Shown here piece after piece: positions 27,569 through 38,328 of a DNA stretch of 64,000 bases. Every line of letters starts with the position of its first letter. The stretch's first letter is position 1. Made by a program: the position numbers and the translations under genes. The notes beneath the pieces were generated by a model that was given only the letters and a program-made list of their open reading frames with translations, made no database searches and had not been told where the DNA came from. Origin of the DNA: Tatlockia sp. (GTDB taxonomy: Bacteria; Pseudomonadota; Gammaproteobacteria; Legionellales; Legionellaceae); the NCBI GenBank assembly GCA_013697955.1, contig JACCVV010000067.1, positions 1-64,000 on the forward strand. Reading direction: 5' to 3'.

Positions 27569-28677
27569 AGAGCCTCGGCCATTTCAGTTGCAAGACAGAT
27601 TTTCACCCCATCAGCAACTCGTTGTTGTTCTTCAATAGTCATGTAAGGATGCATAGGCAAGGATACGACCTGCTTGCTTGCTCTTTCAGAATGAGGGAAA
27701 TCACCAGTTCTATAGCCAAGGTATTCCAATGCCTGTTGCTCATGCATGGAAATCGGATAGTGAACCGCTGTGGGAATCCCAAGATCCTGCATGTCTTTTT
27801 GAAACTGGTTGCGGTTTGGAACTTCAATAGTATATTGAGCAAATACAGATGTGTGACCTGGCAAAACATGCGGTGTGATTACAGAACCATCGAGTAAATT
27901 TTTATATCGTTGAGCAACTTTTTGACGCATTAGAATTTCATCAGGGAACAATTTCATTTTTTCAATAAGAATTGCAGCCTGAATAGAATCCATGCGGCCG
28001 TTAATGCCAATCCGACTGTGACTATATCTTGTGTGTTGTCCATGATTTCGAATTTCAATTAACTTTTCAGCAAGATTATCATCGTCAGTAAAACAAGCCC
28101 CTGCATCGCCATAACCACCTAAAGGTTTAGAAGGGAAAAAGCTAGTGCAGCCAATAGTTGATAATGCGCAAGAGTAAACTCCATTGTAAGTAGCGCCGAA
28201 ACTTTGGGCGGCATCTTCAATTACAGGCAAGCCATATTGTTTTGCAATGTTGTTGATCATTACCATATCAGGACATTGGCCATAGAGACTAACCGGCATG
28301 ATAGCCTTGGTATTTTGAGTTATGACAGCAGCAATTTTCGTTGCATCAATATTATATGTAAGCGGATCAATATCTACAAAAACTGGCTTGGCATGGCAGA
28401 GTGCGATTACTTCTGCAGAAGCAAAAAAACTAAAGGGTGAGGTTATAATTTCATCACCTGGTTTAATATCCAAAGCTAACAATGCCATAAATAAAGCATC
28501 GGTACCGCTTGAGTTAACAATCGCGTGTCTTACGCCAATAAAATCAGCGAGTTGCCGTTCTAATTTAGGAATTTCAGGACCCATTATATATTGGCCATGT
28601 TCAAGAACTGCTTGAATAGATTGTAGAACTTCCGTTTCAATTAATTTATATTGTTTTTTTAAATCAATGAATTGCAT
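27565..28677 (-). CDS. DegT/DnrJ/EryC1/StrS-family sugar aminotransferase
   Basis: A PLP enzyme of 370 aa that typically aminates a keto sugar nucleotide for surface polysaccharide synthesis. The PLP lysine is in CTSFFPSKPLGGYGDAG, the cofactor aspartate in VIEDAAQSFGA, and VNSSGTDALFMALLALDIKPGDEI is the N-terminal signature. There are no other sugar-nucleotide genes beside it, so substrate is unknown. The 4-base overlap with pyrF implies co-translation. Confidence 0.9.
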   Translation of the reverse strand: MQFIDLKKQYKLIETEVLQSIQAVLEHGQYIMGPEIPKLERQLADFIGVRHAIVNSSGTDALFMALLALDIKPGDEIITSPFSFFASAEVIALCHAKPVFVDIDPLTYNIDATKIAAVITQNTKAIMPVSLYGQCPDMVMINNIAKQYGLPVIEDAAQSFGATYNGVYSCALSTIGCTSFFPSKPLGGYGDAGACFTDDDNLAEKLIEIRNHGQHTRYSHSRIGINGRMDSIQAAILIEKMKLFPDEILMRQKVAQRYKNLLDGSVITPHVLPGHTSVFAQYTIEVPNRNQFQKDMQDLGIPTAVHYPISMHEQQALEYLGYRTGDFPHSERASKQVVSLPMHPYMTIEEQQRVADGVKICLATEMAEAL

Positions 28678-28779
28678 ATTTTTCTCAATTTTAGTTAGGC
28701 AGAAGCATGATCCTATTCGTTTAGATGTCTTGGAAGGAAAACTCTCTGCATTCAGTTAGATCTATAAAGCCCTGAAGGT

Positions 28780-29949
28780 CTAATCTCCCTCCAATCCGTG
28801 AACTGGTTTCATTCTACCCCACTGCTTACAACTTGGGCAATGCCAATGCAAATGTTTGCCCCCAAAACCACAGTGCCCACAGCGGTATACTGGTTTATTG
28901 ATCAAAAATTTCGAGGTAATATCGTATAACATTTGTAATTTAACCCGTATTTTTCCACTGGCTGTTTCAAGATGCCAGAAAATAAGTCGATTTAACCCGC
29001 GGATTGAAGGATATGTCCCAAGCTTTTCAGAAACAAAATCTATTGCTTCATCCATATTTTTTTCACGTCTTAAAAATTCAGCAATTACAAAGATGGTTGA
29101 AGCGCGTGGATGATCAGCTAAGGTTTGTTGTAAAAATTCGATGCATTCATGCATAGCGTTTAATTCGCGGTAGCAATTCACCAAGGGTTCAATGATTTCG
29201 CCAATAAATTCTGGATCTTGTTGAGGAACGCGTTTTAGAGCGCGCACAGCTTGCTTAAAACGTCCATTTTGCATATCTAGAGAAGCCTGGATGAGGCTAG
29301 CACGTACAGACAATTTATCGACTAACAAGGCTTGTTTGGCAGCATTTTGCGCTTTTTCAAAAGCATTATCTTTTATGGCTTGATTTGCTATTTCACAATG
29401 ATAATGGGCGGCTTGAATATGCATACTTTGGCCGGCGGAACTTTCAAGCATTTTTGTAATGCCTAGCGCTTTTTCCCAAGCCTTCTCTTGTTGATAAATA
29501 GCAAGCAGGCCATGCAAACTTGAAATTTCACGATTCCCCCCGAGTTCTACGACTTCAAGAAAAATGCGTTCAGCCCGATCAAAAACGCCTGCACTCATGT
29601 AATCCTGACCTAATGCCATGAGGGCTTCTTTACGATCGTGTAGGCTTAATTGGGGCCTTGCGATTAAATTTTGATGAATTCGTATTGCTCTATCTACCTC
29701 ACCGCGGCGACGAAATAAAGAACCTAGAGCTAAATGGGTTTCAACTGTTTCGCTATCTACTTCTAACAATTTGATAAAAACATCGACTGCTTTGTCTGCC
29801 TGTTCATTTAAAAGATAATTTAAACCCACAACATATTCACGAGATAAACGATTATCGATCCGCTTTTCCTTATTAGCATAATTACGGCTTGCAACCCACC
29901 AACCAGACCAAGCAGCGGCAGGCAAAAGTAGCGGCCATAAATTAATCAT
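28780..29949 (-). CDS. lapB: Lipopolysaccharide assembly protein LapB (YciM)
   Basis: Inner-membrane anchored TPR protein that, with FtsH, controls LpxC level and so LPS synthesis. An N-terminal anchor (LWPLLLPAAAWSGWWVASR) is followed by about nine TPR repeats and a rubredoxin-like zinc/iron knuckle: YRCGHCGFGG ... WHCPSCKQWG. I start at ATG 29949 (MINLWPLLLP, 389 aa) because GGAG lies 6 bases before it; an ATG four codons upstream is the alternative. lapA lies upstream, as in E. coli. Confidence 0.92.
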   Translation of the reverse strand: MINLWPLLLPAAAWSGWWVASRNYANKEKRIDNRLSREYVVGLNYLLNEQADKAVDVFIKLLEVDSETVETHLALGSLFRRRGEVDRAIRIHQNLIARPQLSLHDRKEALMALGQDYMSAGVFDRAERIFLEVVELGGNREISSLHGLLAIYQQEKAWEKALGITKMLESSAGQSMHIQAAHYHCEIANQAIKDNAFEKAQNAAKQALLVDKLSVRASLIQASLDMQNGRFKQAVRALKRVPQQDPEFIGEIIEPLVNCYRELNAMHECIEFLQQTLADHPRASTIFVIAEFLRREKNMDEAIDFVSEKLGTYPSIRGLNRLIFWHLETASGKIRVKLQMLYDITSKFLINKPVYRCGHCGFGGKHLHWHCPSCKQWGRMKPVHGLEGD

Positions 29950-30109
29950 TAAATTCTCCATTTTATTATATCCAGAATACTCAAATACTGGATCAGAGCT
30001 ATTTTGAAGGTTAGCTTATAAACAAATCGTGAAAACCGTTTTTCCTTGAAATGTCTGAATTGATAAGCAGACCTAATAATAATTTCTGCATTAACGAAGG
30101 TCAATTCTG

Positions 30110-30400
30110 TTAATGCTGATCTTTTAAGGGTATTGCTCTTAAATTTTTTATTTCTTTTTCTGTATATTTTAACTGATTTTTTAGTCTTAAAAAGTCAACC
30201 TTGAGTCGCCAGTATCGGCAAATGAAGACAAAAAATCCTAGTAAAAGGCCAAAGCCTAGCATGATGATCATCAAAACCGATATAGGCATATGGATTGTTT
30301 TAAAATATAAATTAACTTCAACAGAAGCCGCATTTAATGCCGCAAAACTAACACCAAGCAATATTAAAATTAAATAAATTAACAGCATTAATAGACGCAT
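30110..30400 (-). CDS. lapA: Lipopolysaccharide assembly protein LapA (YciS)
   Basis: A 96-residue membrane protein with two helices (LLMLLIYLILILLGVSFAALNA and SVLMIIMLGFGLLLGFFVFI) and a basic/coiled-coil cytoplasmic tail (LRLKNQLKYTEKEIKNL), the LapA plan. The start is ATG 30400, which has a near-perfect GGAGGTG 6 bases upstream; the longer frame would start at a TTG that overlaps this ribosome site. lapB follows after a gap of about 160 bases. ihfB, which sits between rpsA and lapA in E. coli, is missing here. Confidence 0.88.
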   Translation of the reverse strand: MRLLMLLIYLILILLGVSFAALNAASVEVNLYFKTIHMPISVLMIIMLGFGLLLGFFVFICRYWRLKVDFLRLKNQLKYTEKEIKNLRAIPLKDQH

Positions 30401-30499
30401 GGTTTTCACCTCCAAGCTTCAATTAGATAGGCTATAGATCTCGACGGAGACCTCAGAATCTTTTGTCTGCGACTGCCTTCTCACTTTTATTTCAAAATT

Positions 30500-30530
30500 A
30501 AAAAAAAAGCGTAGTTTCCTACGCTTTTTA
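30500..30530 (-). terminator. Rho-independent terminator of rpsA
   Basis: Stem AGCGTAG/CTACGCT (30,508-30,514 with 30,519-30,525), tetraloop, extended by A/T pairs, with a run of Us on the minus strand immediately after the rpsA stop. Confidence 0.92.
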
Positions 30531-30544
30531 GAGCTCTAAAGTGC

Positions 30545-32224
30545 TTAGTCAGCCTCTTTATTTGCCATTTTCTCTTTCAGTAAATCACCTAAAGTGGTTG
30601 CAGAAACGTCGCCACTACGTGAGTATTTCTTTATGGCCTCAGCTTGATCCTGCGCATCTTTTGCTTTGATAGAAAGTGCAATAGTGCGATTTTTCTTATC
30701 AAGATTGATAATTTTCGCTTCGACTTCATCGCCTTCTTTAAAGAAGGAAGAGGCATCTTCAACTTTTTCTTCAGACAGTTCATTTGCACGTATAGTTCCA
30801 ACTACATCTGGAGCTAATTCGACAGTAACAGTCTTGGAGTCTATTGCAGTCACCTTGCCTTTAACTATTGAGCCTTTGCTATATTCTTCTACAAAACTTG
30901 TAAAGTTATCACCTTCAAGTTGTTTAAGACCTAATGAGATTCTCTCACGCTCTGCATCTATAGCTAGAATTACCGCTTCTAATTCCTGGCCTTTTTTGAA
31001 CTGCTTAACTGCTTCTTCTCCAGGAACATTCCATGAAATATCAGACAAGTGAACCAAGCCATCAATTTCGCCATCCAAGCCAATGAATATACCAAAATCA
31101 GTAATTGAACGAATTTTTCCGCGAACCTTCTGATTTTTGGCATGAGATTGAGAGAACTGGTGCCATGGATTGCCTACACATTGTTTCATACCCAAAGAGA
31201 TGCGGCGACGGTCTTCATCAATTTCAAGAACCATAACATCAACCAGGTCACCCATAGATACTACTTTACTTGGATGAACGTTTTTGTTAGTCCAATCCAT
31301 TTCAGACATATGTACTAAGCCTTCCACACCTTCTTCAATCTCAACAAAACAGCCGTAATCGGTAATGTTTGTCACTTTACCCTGTAGCTTCTTATTGACA
31401 GGATAGCGCTCTACTAGGTCAACCCAAGGATCATTGCCTAACTGCTTCATACCTAGGGATACGCGATTTCGCTCGCTATCAAAACTTAATACTTTAACCT
31501 TGACATCTTGGCCAACTGTTAATAATTCGCTTGGGTGTTTTACACGTTTCCAGGAAATATCAGTGATATGGAGCAAGCCATCAATGCCGCCTAAATCAAT
31601 AAAGGCACCATAATCGGTTAGATTTTTGACAATACCATTGAGTACTTGACCTTCATGTAAGGAATCAAGTAAAGCTTGTCTATCGGCGCTGCTTTCTTCT
31701 TCCACAACCGCACGACGTGAAACAACGATGTTGTTTCTTTTTAGATCCATTTTGATAACTTTGAATTCAAGCTCTTTACCCTCAAGGTAAGATGGATCTC
31801 GAACGGGTCTGACGTCAACCAAAGAACCAGGCAAAAATGCTCGAATGGTACCAATTTCGACTGTGAAGCCACCTTTGACCTTACCTGAAATTAAACCGGT
31901 TACGGTTTCATTATTTTCATGGCTCTTGGACAATCTACGCCATGCTTCCTGGCGCTTGGCTTTTTCTCTAGATAATATTGTTTCGCCAGAACCGTCTTCA
32001 ACGGAGTCAAGCGCTACTTCAACCATATCGCCTAGATGAACTTCTAATTCACCATTCTTATCATAGAACTCTTCAACAGCAACTATTCCCTCAGATTTTA
32101 ACCCAGCATTCAGGGTTACAAAATCGTCATCAATATCAATAACTTTTGCATTAATGATTGCACCGGGATAAAACTGTGCGCCAATGATACTTTGCTCAAA
32201 TAATTCTTTGAAACTTTCAGACAT
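30545..32224 (-). CDS. rpsA: 30S ribosomal protein S1
   Basis: The large mRNA-binding ribosomal protein, 559 aa with six S1 (OB-fold) domains. Repeats such as [30 protein letters not shown] and [24 protein letters not shown] are plain. The N-terminus [13 protein letters not shown] is the family standard. It lies downstream of cmk in the conserved serC-aroA-cmk-rpsA string, with its own promoter and terminator. Confidence 0.97.
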   Translation of the reverse strand: MSESFKELFEQSIIGAQFYPGAIINAKVIDIDDDFVTLNAGLKSEGIVAVEEFYDKNGELEVHLGDMVEVALDSVEDGSGETILSREKAKRQEAWRRLSKSHENNETVTGLISGKVKGGFTVEIGTIRAFLPGSLVDVRPVRDPSYLEGKELEFKVIKMDLKRNNIVVSRRAVVEEESSADRQALLDSLHEGQVLNGIVKNLTDYGAFIDLGGIDGLLHITDISWKRVKHPSELLTVGQDVKVKVLSFDSERNRVSLGMKQLGNDPWVDLVERYPVNKKLQGKVTNITDYGCFVEIEEGVEGLVHMSEMDWTNKNVHPSKVVSMGDLVDVMVLEIDEDRRRISLGMKQCVGNPWHQFSQSHAKNQKVRGKIRSITDFGIFIGLDGEIDGLVHLSDISWNVPGEEAVKQFKKGQELEAVILAIDAERERISLGLKQLEGDNFTSFVEEYSKGSIVKGKVTAIDSKTVTVELAPDVVGTIRANELSEEKVEDASSFFKEGDEVEAKIINLDKKNRTIALSIKAKDAQDQAEAIKKYSRSGDVSATTLGDLLKEKMANKEAD

Positions 32225-32253
32225 GTTAATAAACTCTTTAGTAAAAAAATGAA

Positions 32254-32282
32254 AGTATAAGGTCCGCCTTACCTTTCCCCAA
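32254..32282 (-). promoter_or_regulatory. Probable rpsA promoter
   Basis: On the minus strand TTGGGG (32,277-32,282), a 17-base spacer and TATACT (32,254-32,259). It lies about 30 bases before the rpsA ATG. The -35 is only fair, but the -10 and the spacing are good. Confidence 0.5.
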
Positions 32283-32351
32283 TAAACCTTTCTAAGAACG
32301 TTATGAAATTTTTTGATAAAAATTCATTTGATAAACTTAGGTGGGCTGCAT

Positions 32352-33044
32352 TTAACAACTGAACACATGTTCATCTGTTAATTTTAATACATTATCGAAC
32401 ACCTGTACAACTGTTAATCCAGTTGTGTCAATCAGCACCGCATCTTCTGCAGGTTTTAACGGAGCGTGCAAACGGTTTGTATCTCTTGCATCGCGCTTAG
32501 CTAATTCATCAACAACTTCGGCGAGGCTAGCATCTATTCCCTTTTGTTTCAACTGATAATATCGTCTTAAGGCCCTTTCTTCGGCTGAAGCAAATAAAAA
32601 GACCTTTAAATTAGCATTTGGAAACACAACTGTACCCATGTCTCGGCCATCTGTTACTAAACCGGGTTTAGTTGCAAAAGCTCGCTGTCTCGCAAGTAAT
32701 GCCTCACGTATTTCAGGTATTGCTGCAATTTTGGAAGCGTCCTGTCCGCATTGTTCTAATCTTAAGTCATCTAAAACATTAATATCATCAAGCAGAACTC
32801 GGCCTTGCTGATGAGGATCGGTCTCGAAACGCAAATTTAGCGAGTGAGCAAGCGCTACCATGGATTTAATATCGCTAAAATCAATGCCCTTTTTACTTAT
32901 TGCAAATGCGAGGACCCGATACAAACTGCCACTATCTAAAACATGCCAATCCAAATGATCGGCTAACATGTGGCAGATTGTTCCTTTACCTGTTCCGCTT
33001 GGCCCATCTATTGTTATGACAGAAACGGTGTTATCAGTCTTCAT
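32352..33044 (-). CDS. cmk: Cytidylate kinase
   Basis: Phosphorylates CMP and dCMP. P-loop ITIDGPSGTGKGTIC at residues 10-24, the nucleotide segment FKTGLVTDGRDMGTVVF-like (PGLVTDGRDMGTVVFPNA), and the lid with RDARDTNR are typical. It is 230 aa. The start overlaps the aroA end by 11 bases, continuing the conserved serC-aroA-cmk-rpsA order. Confidence 0.95.
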   Translation of the reverse strand: MKTDNTVSVITIDGPSGTGKGTICHMLADHLDWHVLDSGSLYRVLAFAISKKGIDFSDIKSMVALAHSLNLRFETDPHQQGRVLLDDINVLDDLRLEQCGQDASKIAAIPEIREALLARQRAFATKPGLVTDGRDMGTVVFPNANLKVFLFASAEERALRRYYQLKQKGIDASLAEVVDELAKRDARDTNRLHAPLKPAEDAVLIDTTGLTVVQVFDNVLKLTDEHVFSC

Positions 33045-34350
33045 CTTGCAATTCCTTAATTGCCATTTTGATATGATTAGCTGTTTCTACAAAGCCGGGA
33101 AAGGAAGTTCCTACATTTTTACAATCTTTTATAATGACCGGCTCCTCAGCGACAGCTCCTGCAATAGTAAAAGACATAGCAATGCGATGATCATGGTGAG
33201 ATAACACTTCGCCACCTGTTAGTTTGCCGCCTTTAATCGATAATCCATCATCAAAAGACTGTGCCTCAATACCCAGGCATTGTAACCCTTCAACCATTGC
33301 TCCAATTCTGTCACTTTCCTTACAACGCAATTCTTTAGCACCATGTAATAAAGTCTGGCCTTTGGCACAGGCGGCAGCAATAAAAATAATTGGAAATTCA
33401 TCTATAGCAACCGGAACTAAATCGGCAGGTATCTCTATACCTTTCAGCTCTGCATATTTTATATAGACATCAGCTACTAATTCATCACCATATAAACGAT
33501 GGTTTTCAAGGCTTATATCAGCACCCATTAAAGCTAATATTTGAATTATTCCCGTTCTGGTAGGATTAATACCCACATTTTTTATGGTAAGTTCAGAACC
33601 GGGAATAAGGCTTGCAGCTACAATAAAAAATGCGGCAGAAGAAATATCACCGGGAACTTTAATATTGGTCCCAATGCCTTCGTTTTCTGAATTAATTACA
33701 ACTTTGTTTCCATTTTTTTGTACAGGATAAGAAAAAGCCTTCAGCATTCTTTCGGTATGATCTCTTGTTAAGCCTGGCTCTATTATTTGTGTCTCACCCT
33801 TCGCATAAAGACCCGCGAGCAAAAGACAGGATTTAACCTGAGCGCTAGCCTCGGGCATTTTATAAGCAATACCCTGCAATAAACGTCCACCGCGAATTTG
33901 TAACGGCGGTCTACCTGCTGTTGTTAAAACATCAGCACCCATTTGAATTAATGGGCGGCTAACTCTTTCCATTGGCCTTTTTACCAAACTTTTGTCACCG
34001 GTTAATTGGCTATCGAAAGCCTGGGCTGAAAGCAAGCCGGCAAGTAAACGCATTGAAGTGCCTGAATTACCGCAATCTATAATTTCATCAGGCTTAGTTA
34101 ATCCATGTTTCCCCACACCGTGGATAATAAGTCGTTGCTCGAAAGGACCTTCAATTTTAACTCCCATAGCCTGAAATGCTTTTAAAGTTGCCAGGCAATC
34201 TTCACCATCGAGAAAACCACTTACCCTAGTTTCTCCCTTAGAAATTGCGCCTAATATAATGGATCGATGTGAGATGGATTTATCACCTGGGATAGTAATT
34301 TCACCACGCAAAGATTTTACTGGACTACTTATAAAGTCTAGACGAGTCAT
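33034..34350 (-). CDS. aroA: 3-phosphoshikimate 1-carboxyvinyltransferase (EPSP synthase)
   Basis: Sixth step of the shikimate pathway. It begins with the PEP/S3P-binding IPGDKSISHRSIILGAIS, followed by NSGTSMRLLAGLL (glyphosate-region Gly) and later LRCKESDRIGAM and HHDHRIAMSFTIAG. It is 438 aa. The NSGTSMRLLAG and SAQVKSCLLLAGLYAKG residues look like the class II pattern rather than the E. coli class I one. It overlaps serC by 4 bases. Confidence 0.95.
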   Translation of the reverse strand: MTRLDFISSPVKSLRGEITIPGDKSISHRSIILGAISKGETRVSGFLDGEDCLATLKAFQAMGVKIEGPFEQRLIIHGVGKHGLTKPDEIIDCGNSGTSMRLLAGLLSAQAFDSQLTGDKSLVKRPMERVSRPLIQMGADVLTTAGRPPLQIRGGRLLQGIAYKMPEASAQVKSCLLLAGLYAKGETQIIEPGLTRDHTERMLKAFSYPVQKNGNKVVINSENEGIGTNIKVPGDISSAAFFIVAASLIPGSELTIKNVGINPTRTGIIQILALMGADISLENHRLYGDELVADVYIKYAELKGIEIPADLVPVAIDEFPIIFIAAACAKGQTLLHGAKELRCKESDRIGAMVEGLQCLGIEAQSFDDGLSIKGGKLTGGEVLSHHDHRIAMSFTIAGAVAEEPVIIKDCKNVGTSFPGFVETANHIKMAIKELQDED

Positions 34351-35435
34351 TTTCTGTATTTCCTTGCAAAATCAGTCATAAATTCAGCGAGGCGCTCAGC
34401 ACCCTCCAAAGGCATTGCGTTATACATTGAAGCCCGCAGTCCGCCCACAGAGCGATGGCCTTTCAAAGAAAATAAGCCTTTTGCTTTTGCCTCTTCTAAA
34501 AAGAGATTTTCGTAGGTAGAGTTATTCAAGGTAAAACAAACATTTACTAAAGAACGAGCTTCTTTTTCAATCTGACAATAATAAAAATCTGAGTTATCGA
34601 GACAATTGTAGATAAGCTCCGCTTTTTGGCGATTTATTTGATAAAGCGCTTTAACACCGCCTTGGTTTTTTATCCAGCGAAACATTTTATTAGCTAGATA
34701 ACAATTAAAGGTGGGCAGCGTTGCATAACTGGAATGGGTTGAACTGTGAGTTCGATAATCAAACATCGTTGGAATTTTTTCATTGGAAATTGTGGATAAC
34801 AATTCTTCACTTACAATGACGATAGTTAAACCAGCGTTGGCAATATTCTTCTGTGCTCCAGCAAAAATCAACCCAAAATCGTCGATATTAATTGGTTCAG
34901 TGAGTAAACAGGAAGTCATATCTGCAATTAGAGGTGTCCCACTTAGTTTAGGTGGATTAACAAATCGAACTCCATTGACAGTTTCATTTGGCGTGTAATA
35001 AACATATCGGCTATTTTTTTTTATTTGCCACTCTTCATAAGCTGGTATAAAAGTAAAGCCATTTTTCTCCCCATTGGTTATGCAATAAGCTTCTTTCAGT
35101 CGAAACGCTTCTTGATATGCTAAGTTTGACCATATACCAGTAATCAAATAGCCTGCCTGTTCACCTTTTGCTAAGAAATTCATCGGAATCATAGCAAATT
35201 GAGCGCGAGCGGCGCCGCTTAAAAAAAGAACATGATAATTATTAGGAATAGCCAATAGTTCGCGCAATAAATGTTCAGTTTCTTGCATCATATCAGTGAA
35301 TGGCGCTGAGCGATGCCCAATTTCCAACACTGACATACCGAGATGCTGCCAATCCAATAATTCATTTTGAACTTCCGTTAAAATAGAATCAGGCAGCATC
35401 GAGGGGCCAGCACCAAAGTTAAAACCTCTAGTCAT
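34347..35435 (-). CDS. serC: Phosphoserine aminotransferase
   Basis: PLP enzyme of serine and pyridoxal-phosphate synthesis. Starts [15 protein letters not shown], with the PLP lysine in [20 protein letters not shown], and ends with [19 protein letters not shown]. It is 362 aa, like E. coli. It overlaps gyrA by 8 bases at the start and aroA by 4 at the end. No pheA gene lies between serC and aroA, unlike in pseudomonads. Confidence 0.95.
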   Translation of the reverse strand: MTRGFNFGAGPSMLPDSILTEVQNELLDWQHLGMSVLEIGHRSAPFTDMMQETEHLLRELLAIPNNYHVLFLSGAARAQFAMIPMNFLAKGEQAGYLITGIWSNLAYQEAFRLKEAYCITNGEKNGFTFIPAYEEWQIKKNSRYVYYTPNETVNGVRFVNPPKLSGTPLIADMTSCLLTEPINIDDFGLIFAGAQKNIANAGLTIVIVSEELLSTISNEKIPTMFDYRTHSSTHSSYATLPTFNCYLANKMFRWIKNQGGVKALYQINRQKAELIYNCLDNSDFYYCQIEKEARSLVNVCFTLNNSTYENLFLEEAKAKGLFSLKGHRSVGGLRASMYNAMPLEGAERLAEFMTDFARKYRK

Positions 35436-38049
35436 TGTTCCCTTCTTCTAAAGTGTTTTCCCCATCTTCCACTTCTAAATTTCCATCTATTATTTCATCG
35501 GTAATTTCTAAATCGTTGACAGTAATTTCATCAATTCTCTGCATCCCGACCACATGCTCGCCGGAACTTACATTAATCAAACGCACGCCTTGAGTGTTTC
35601 TACCAATGATTGATAGCTCGCCTACTTTGAAGCGTACCAAGGTTCCTTTGTCAGTGATTAACATGGCCTCATCGGTATCGCTGACCTGTAAAGCTCGAAC
35701 TACTTTACCGTTACGTTCAGTAACTTGAATAGAAATTACGCCCTGACCTCCACGTCCAGAAACTCTGTATTCTTCTACATCGGTTCGTTTTCCATAGCCA
35801 TTTTCAGTGGCTGTAAGAATTGTTCCCTCAGGTTTGGCAACTACTAATGAAATAACTGATTGGCCTGCGCCTAATCGAATTCCTCTTACACCGCGTGCGG
35901 TTCGACCCATTGCTCTAACTAATTTTTCATCAAAGCGGATGACCTTTCCTGCATCAGTAAATAACATAATTCCCTTTGATCCATCCGTGATATCAACGCC
36001 TACCAAGCGATCGTCATCGTCTAAATCAACGGCTATAATACCGTTTGACCGAGGACGGCTGAACGCTTCTAGCGAGACTTTTTTGACTGTTCCATGCTTG
36101 GTAGCCATGAATACAAAACATTCTTCTTTAAATTCACGTACTGGAAGTATGGCTGTAATCGCTTCTTCTGCCGCAAGAGGTAAAATATTAATAATCGGCT
36201 TACCCCGGGAAATACGGCTCGCCAGCGGAAGCTGGTAGGCTTTTAGCCAATATAATTTGCCATGATTTGAGAAACATAGAAGTGTATCGTGAGTACTGGC
36301 AATGACCAGGCGCTCAATAAAATCTTCATCTTTTACATTGGTCGCTGATTTCCCTTTTCCTCCGCGGCGTTGTGCCTGATAGGCGGAGATGGGCTGATAC
36401 TTCACATAGCCCTGATGCGACAAGGTAACTACGACATCTTCCTCAGTGATTAAATCTTCAATCGTCAGGTCTTCCTGAGAGGCAGTGATTTCAGTGCGAC
36501 GTGTATCCCCAAACTGAGTTTTTACATCGACCAATTCTTCGTGAATGACTTCCATCAAGCGTTCAGGAGAAGAAAGTATAATGAGTAATTCCTTTATAAC
36601 CTCTAATAATTCTTCAAATTCAGAAATAATTTTGTCTTGCTCAAGCGCCGTTAAACGATGCAGTCTTAGCTCAAGAATTGCCTGTGCCTGATTGGGCGAC
36701 AAACGATAACCCGCTTCACTTAAGCCAAATTCAGCTGACAAATCATCCGGTCGGCAGGCATCACTACCCGTATTTTTTAACATGGATGCAACCAGACCTG
36801 GTTGCCACATCCCTGCTAAAAGTGCCTCTTTAGCATCATTTGGTGTAGCTGATTTTTTGATTAGCTCAATCATTTCATCGATATTCGCTAAAGCTATACC
36901 CAATCCTTCCAATAAATGTGCGCGATTACGAGCTTTCTTCAATTCAAAGATAGTTCGACGTGTAACTACCTCGCGACGATGTTTAATAAAGGCTACGAGA
37001 ATTTCTTTTAAATTAAGGGTTCTGGGTTGGCCATCAACCAAGGCAACCATATTAATACCAAAGACATTCTGCATCTGGGTATGGGCATAAAGATTATTAA
37101 GAATAACTTCGGCAACTTCGCCTCGCTTTAATTCAACAACGACTCGCATTCCTTGTTTATCGGATTCATCACGTAATCCGGATATGCCTTCCAATTTTTT
37201 TTCTCGAACCAGATCCGCTATTTTTTCAACCAGTCTTGCTTTGTTAACCTGATAAGGCAGTTCATTGATAATGATTGCCTGGCGTCCGGTATGACTATCT
37301 GTTTCAATTTCTGTTCGAGCTCGTATTGAAATTCGACCTCGACCAGTGCGATAAGCCATCAAAATTCCGCCGCGGCCATTAATTATTGCTGCCGTTGGAA
37401 AATCAGGACCAGGTATATGTTCGATTAGTTCATCAATGGTTAAATCTGGATTGACTATTAAAGCGAGGCAGGCGTTGATGACTTCTGTAAGGTTATGTGG
37501 CGGAATGTTGGTTGCCATACCCACTGCGATACCTGAAGAACCATTCACTAATAAATTGGGAACTCGAGAAGGCATAACAACGGGTGCAAATTCGGTTTCA
37601 TCATAGTTTGGGCTAAAATCAACGGTTTCTTTTTCAAGATCTGCTAGCAAAGCATGAGCGACTTTCGACATTCTGATTTCGGTATAACGCATGGCAGCTG
37701 CGGAATCGCCATCGACCGATCCGAAGTTACCCTGGCCATCAACCAGCATGTAACGCATTGAGAAAGGCTGAGCCATACGAACGATAGTATCATAGACGGC
37801 AGTATCGCCATGAGGGTGGTATTTACCGATAACATCCCCGACTACTCTTGCTGATTTTTTGTAAGGCTTATTCCAGTCATTACCCAATTCTCTCATAGCA
37901 AATAGCACGCGCCGATGGACTGGTTTGAGTCCATCACGCACATCAGGCAAGGCACGGCCAACAATAACGCTCATGGCATAATCGAGGTAGGACTGTTTTA
38001 ATTCGTCTTCGATATTAACTGGGATAACTTCTTTTGCTGAATAAACCAT
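35428..38049 (-). CDS. gyrA: DNA gyrase subunit A
   Basis: The breakage-reunion subunit, 873 aa. The quinolone-determining region is [20 protein letters not shown], with the catalytic tyrosine in [12 protein letters not shown]. The C-terminal beta-pinwheel carries the GyrA box QRRGGKGKS and several repeats. The position equivalent to E. coli Ser83 is Thr, which I understand to be the natural residue in Legionella, and Asp87 is present, so there is no sign of quinolone resistance. The tail is strongly acidic. It is the first gene of the gyrA-serC-aroA-cmk string. Confidence 0.97.
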   Translation of the reverse strand: MVYSAKEVIPVNIEDELKQSYLDYAMSVIVGRALPDVRDGLKPVHRRVLFAMRELGNDWNKPYKKSARVVGDVIGKYHPHGDTAVYDTIVRMAQPFSMRYMLVDGQGNFGSVDGDSAAAMRYTEIRMSKVAHALLADLEKETVDFSPNYDETEFAPVVMPSRVPNLLVNGSSGIAVGMATNIPPHNLTEVINACLALIVNPDLTIDELIEHIPGPDFPTAAIINGRGGILMAYRTGRGRISIRARTEIETDSHTGRQAIIINELPYQVNKARLVEKIADLVREKKLEGISGLRDESDKQGMRVVVELKRGEVAEVILNNLYAHTQMQNVFGINMVALVDGQPRTLNLKEILVAFIKHRREVVTRRTIFELKKARNRAHLLEGLGIALANIDEMIELIKKSATPNDAKEALLAGMWQPGLVASMLKNTGSDACRPDDLSAEFGLSEAGYRLSPNQAQAILELRLHRLTALEQDKIISEFEELLEVIKELLIILSSPERLMEVIHEELVDVKTQFGDTRRTEITASQEDLTIEDLITEEDVVVTLSHQGYVKYQPISAYQAQRRGGKGKSATNVKDEDFIERLVIASTHDTLLCFSNHGKLYWLKAYQLPLASRISRGKPIINILPLAAEEAITAILPVREFKEECFVFMATKHGTVKKVSLEAFSRPRSNGIIAVDLDDDDRLVGVDITDGSKGIMLFTDAGKVIRFDEKLVRAMGRTARGVRGIRLGAGQSVISLVVAKPEGTILTATENGYGKRTDVEEYRVSGRGGQGVISIQVTERNGKVVRALQVSDTDEAMLITDKGTLVRFKVGELSIIGRNTQGVRLINVSSGEHVVGMQRIDEITVNDLEITDEIIDGNLEVEDGENTLEEGNND

Positions 38050-38247
38050 CTTGGGGACGCATCCTTAGGCAAATGTTGACAATGAAACTAGCGTAAGAGG
38101 ATACCATAGAGACAGTTTTATTTGAATAATGTCTTGAGTACTGTTCAAACCTGGCTAAATAAAAGGCGGGTAGATAAACTCTATATTAATAATCATGAAA
38201 CTGCCTCATACTCAAACACTGCCTTCTGTGATTTTATAGGTGATAAA

Positions 38248-38276
38248 TTGACTGTCAGTATGCATTTTTATATAGT
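38248..38276 (+). promoter_or_regulatory. Sigma-70 promoter of gltA
   Basis: TTGACT (38,248-38,253), a 17-base spacer and TATAGT (38,271-38,276). Start expected near 38,283, giving a leader of about 45 bases that ends in AAGAGGAACC before the gltA ATG. Confidence 0.75.
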
Positions 38277-38328
38277 TCTGCCCAAATGACGAAAGAAGGC
38301 TGTCAAGCCAATAATAAGAGGAACCGCG

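Noticed and set aside
37795-37815. Threonine at the GyrA quinolone-resistance position ([10 protein letters not shown])
   Set aside because: Thr is understood to be the natural residue in Legionella GyrA and the nearby Asp is intact, so it is not evidence of resistance.
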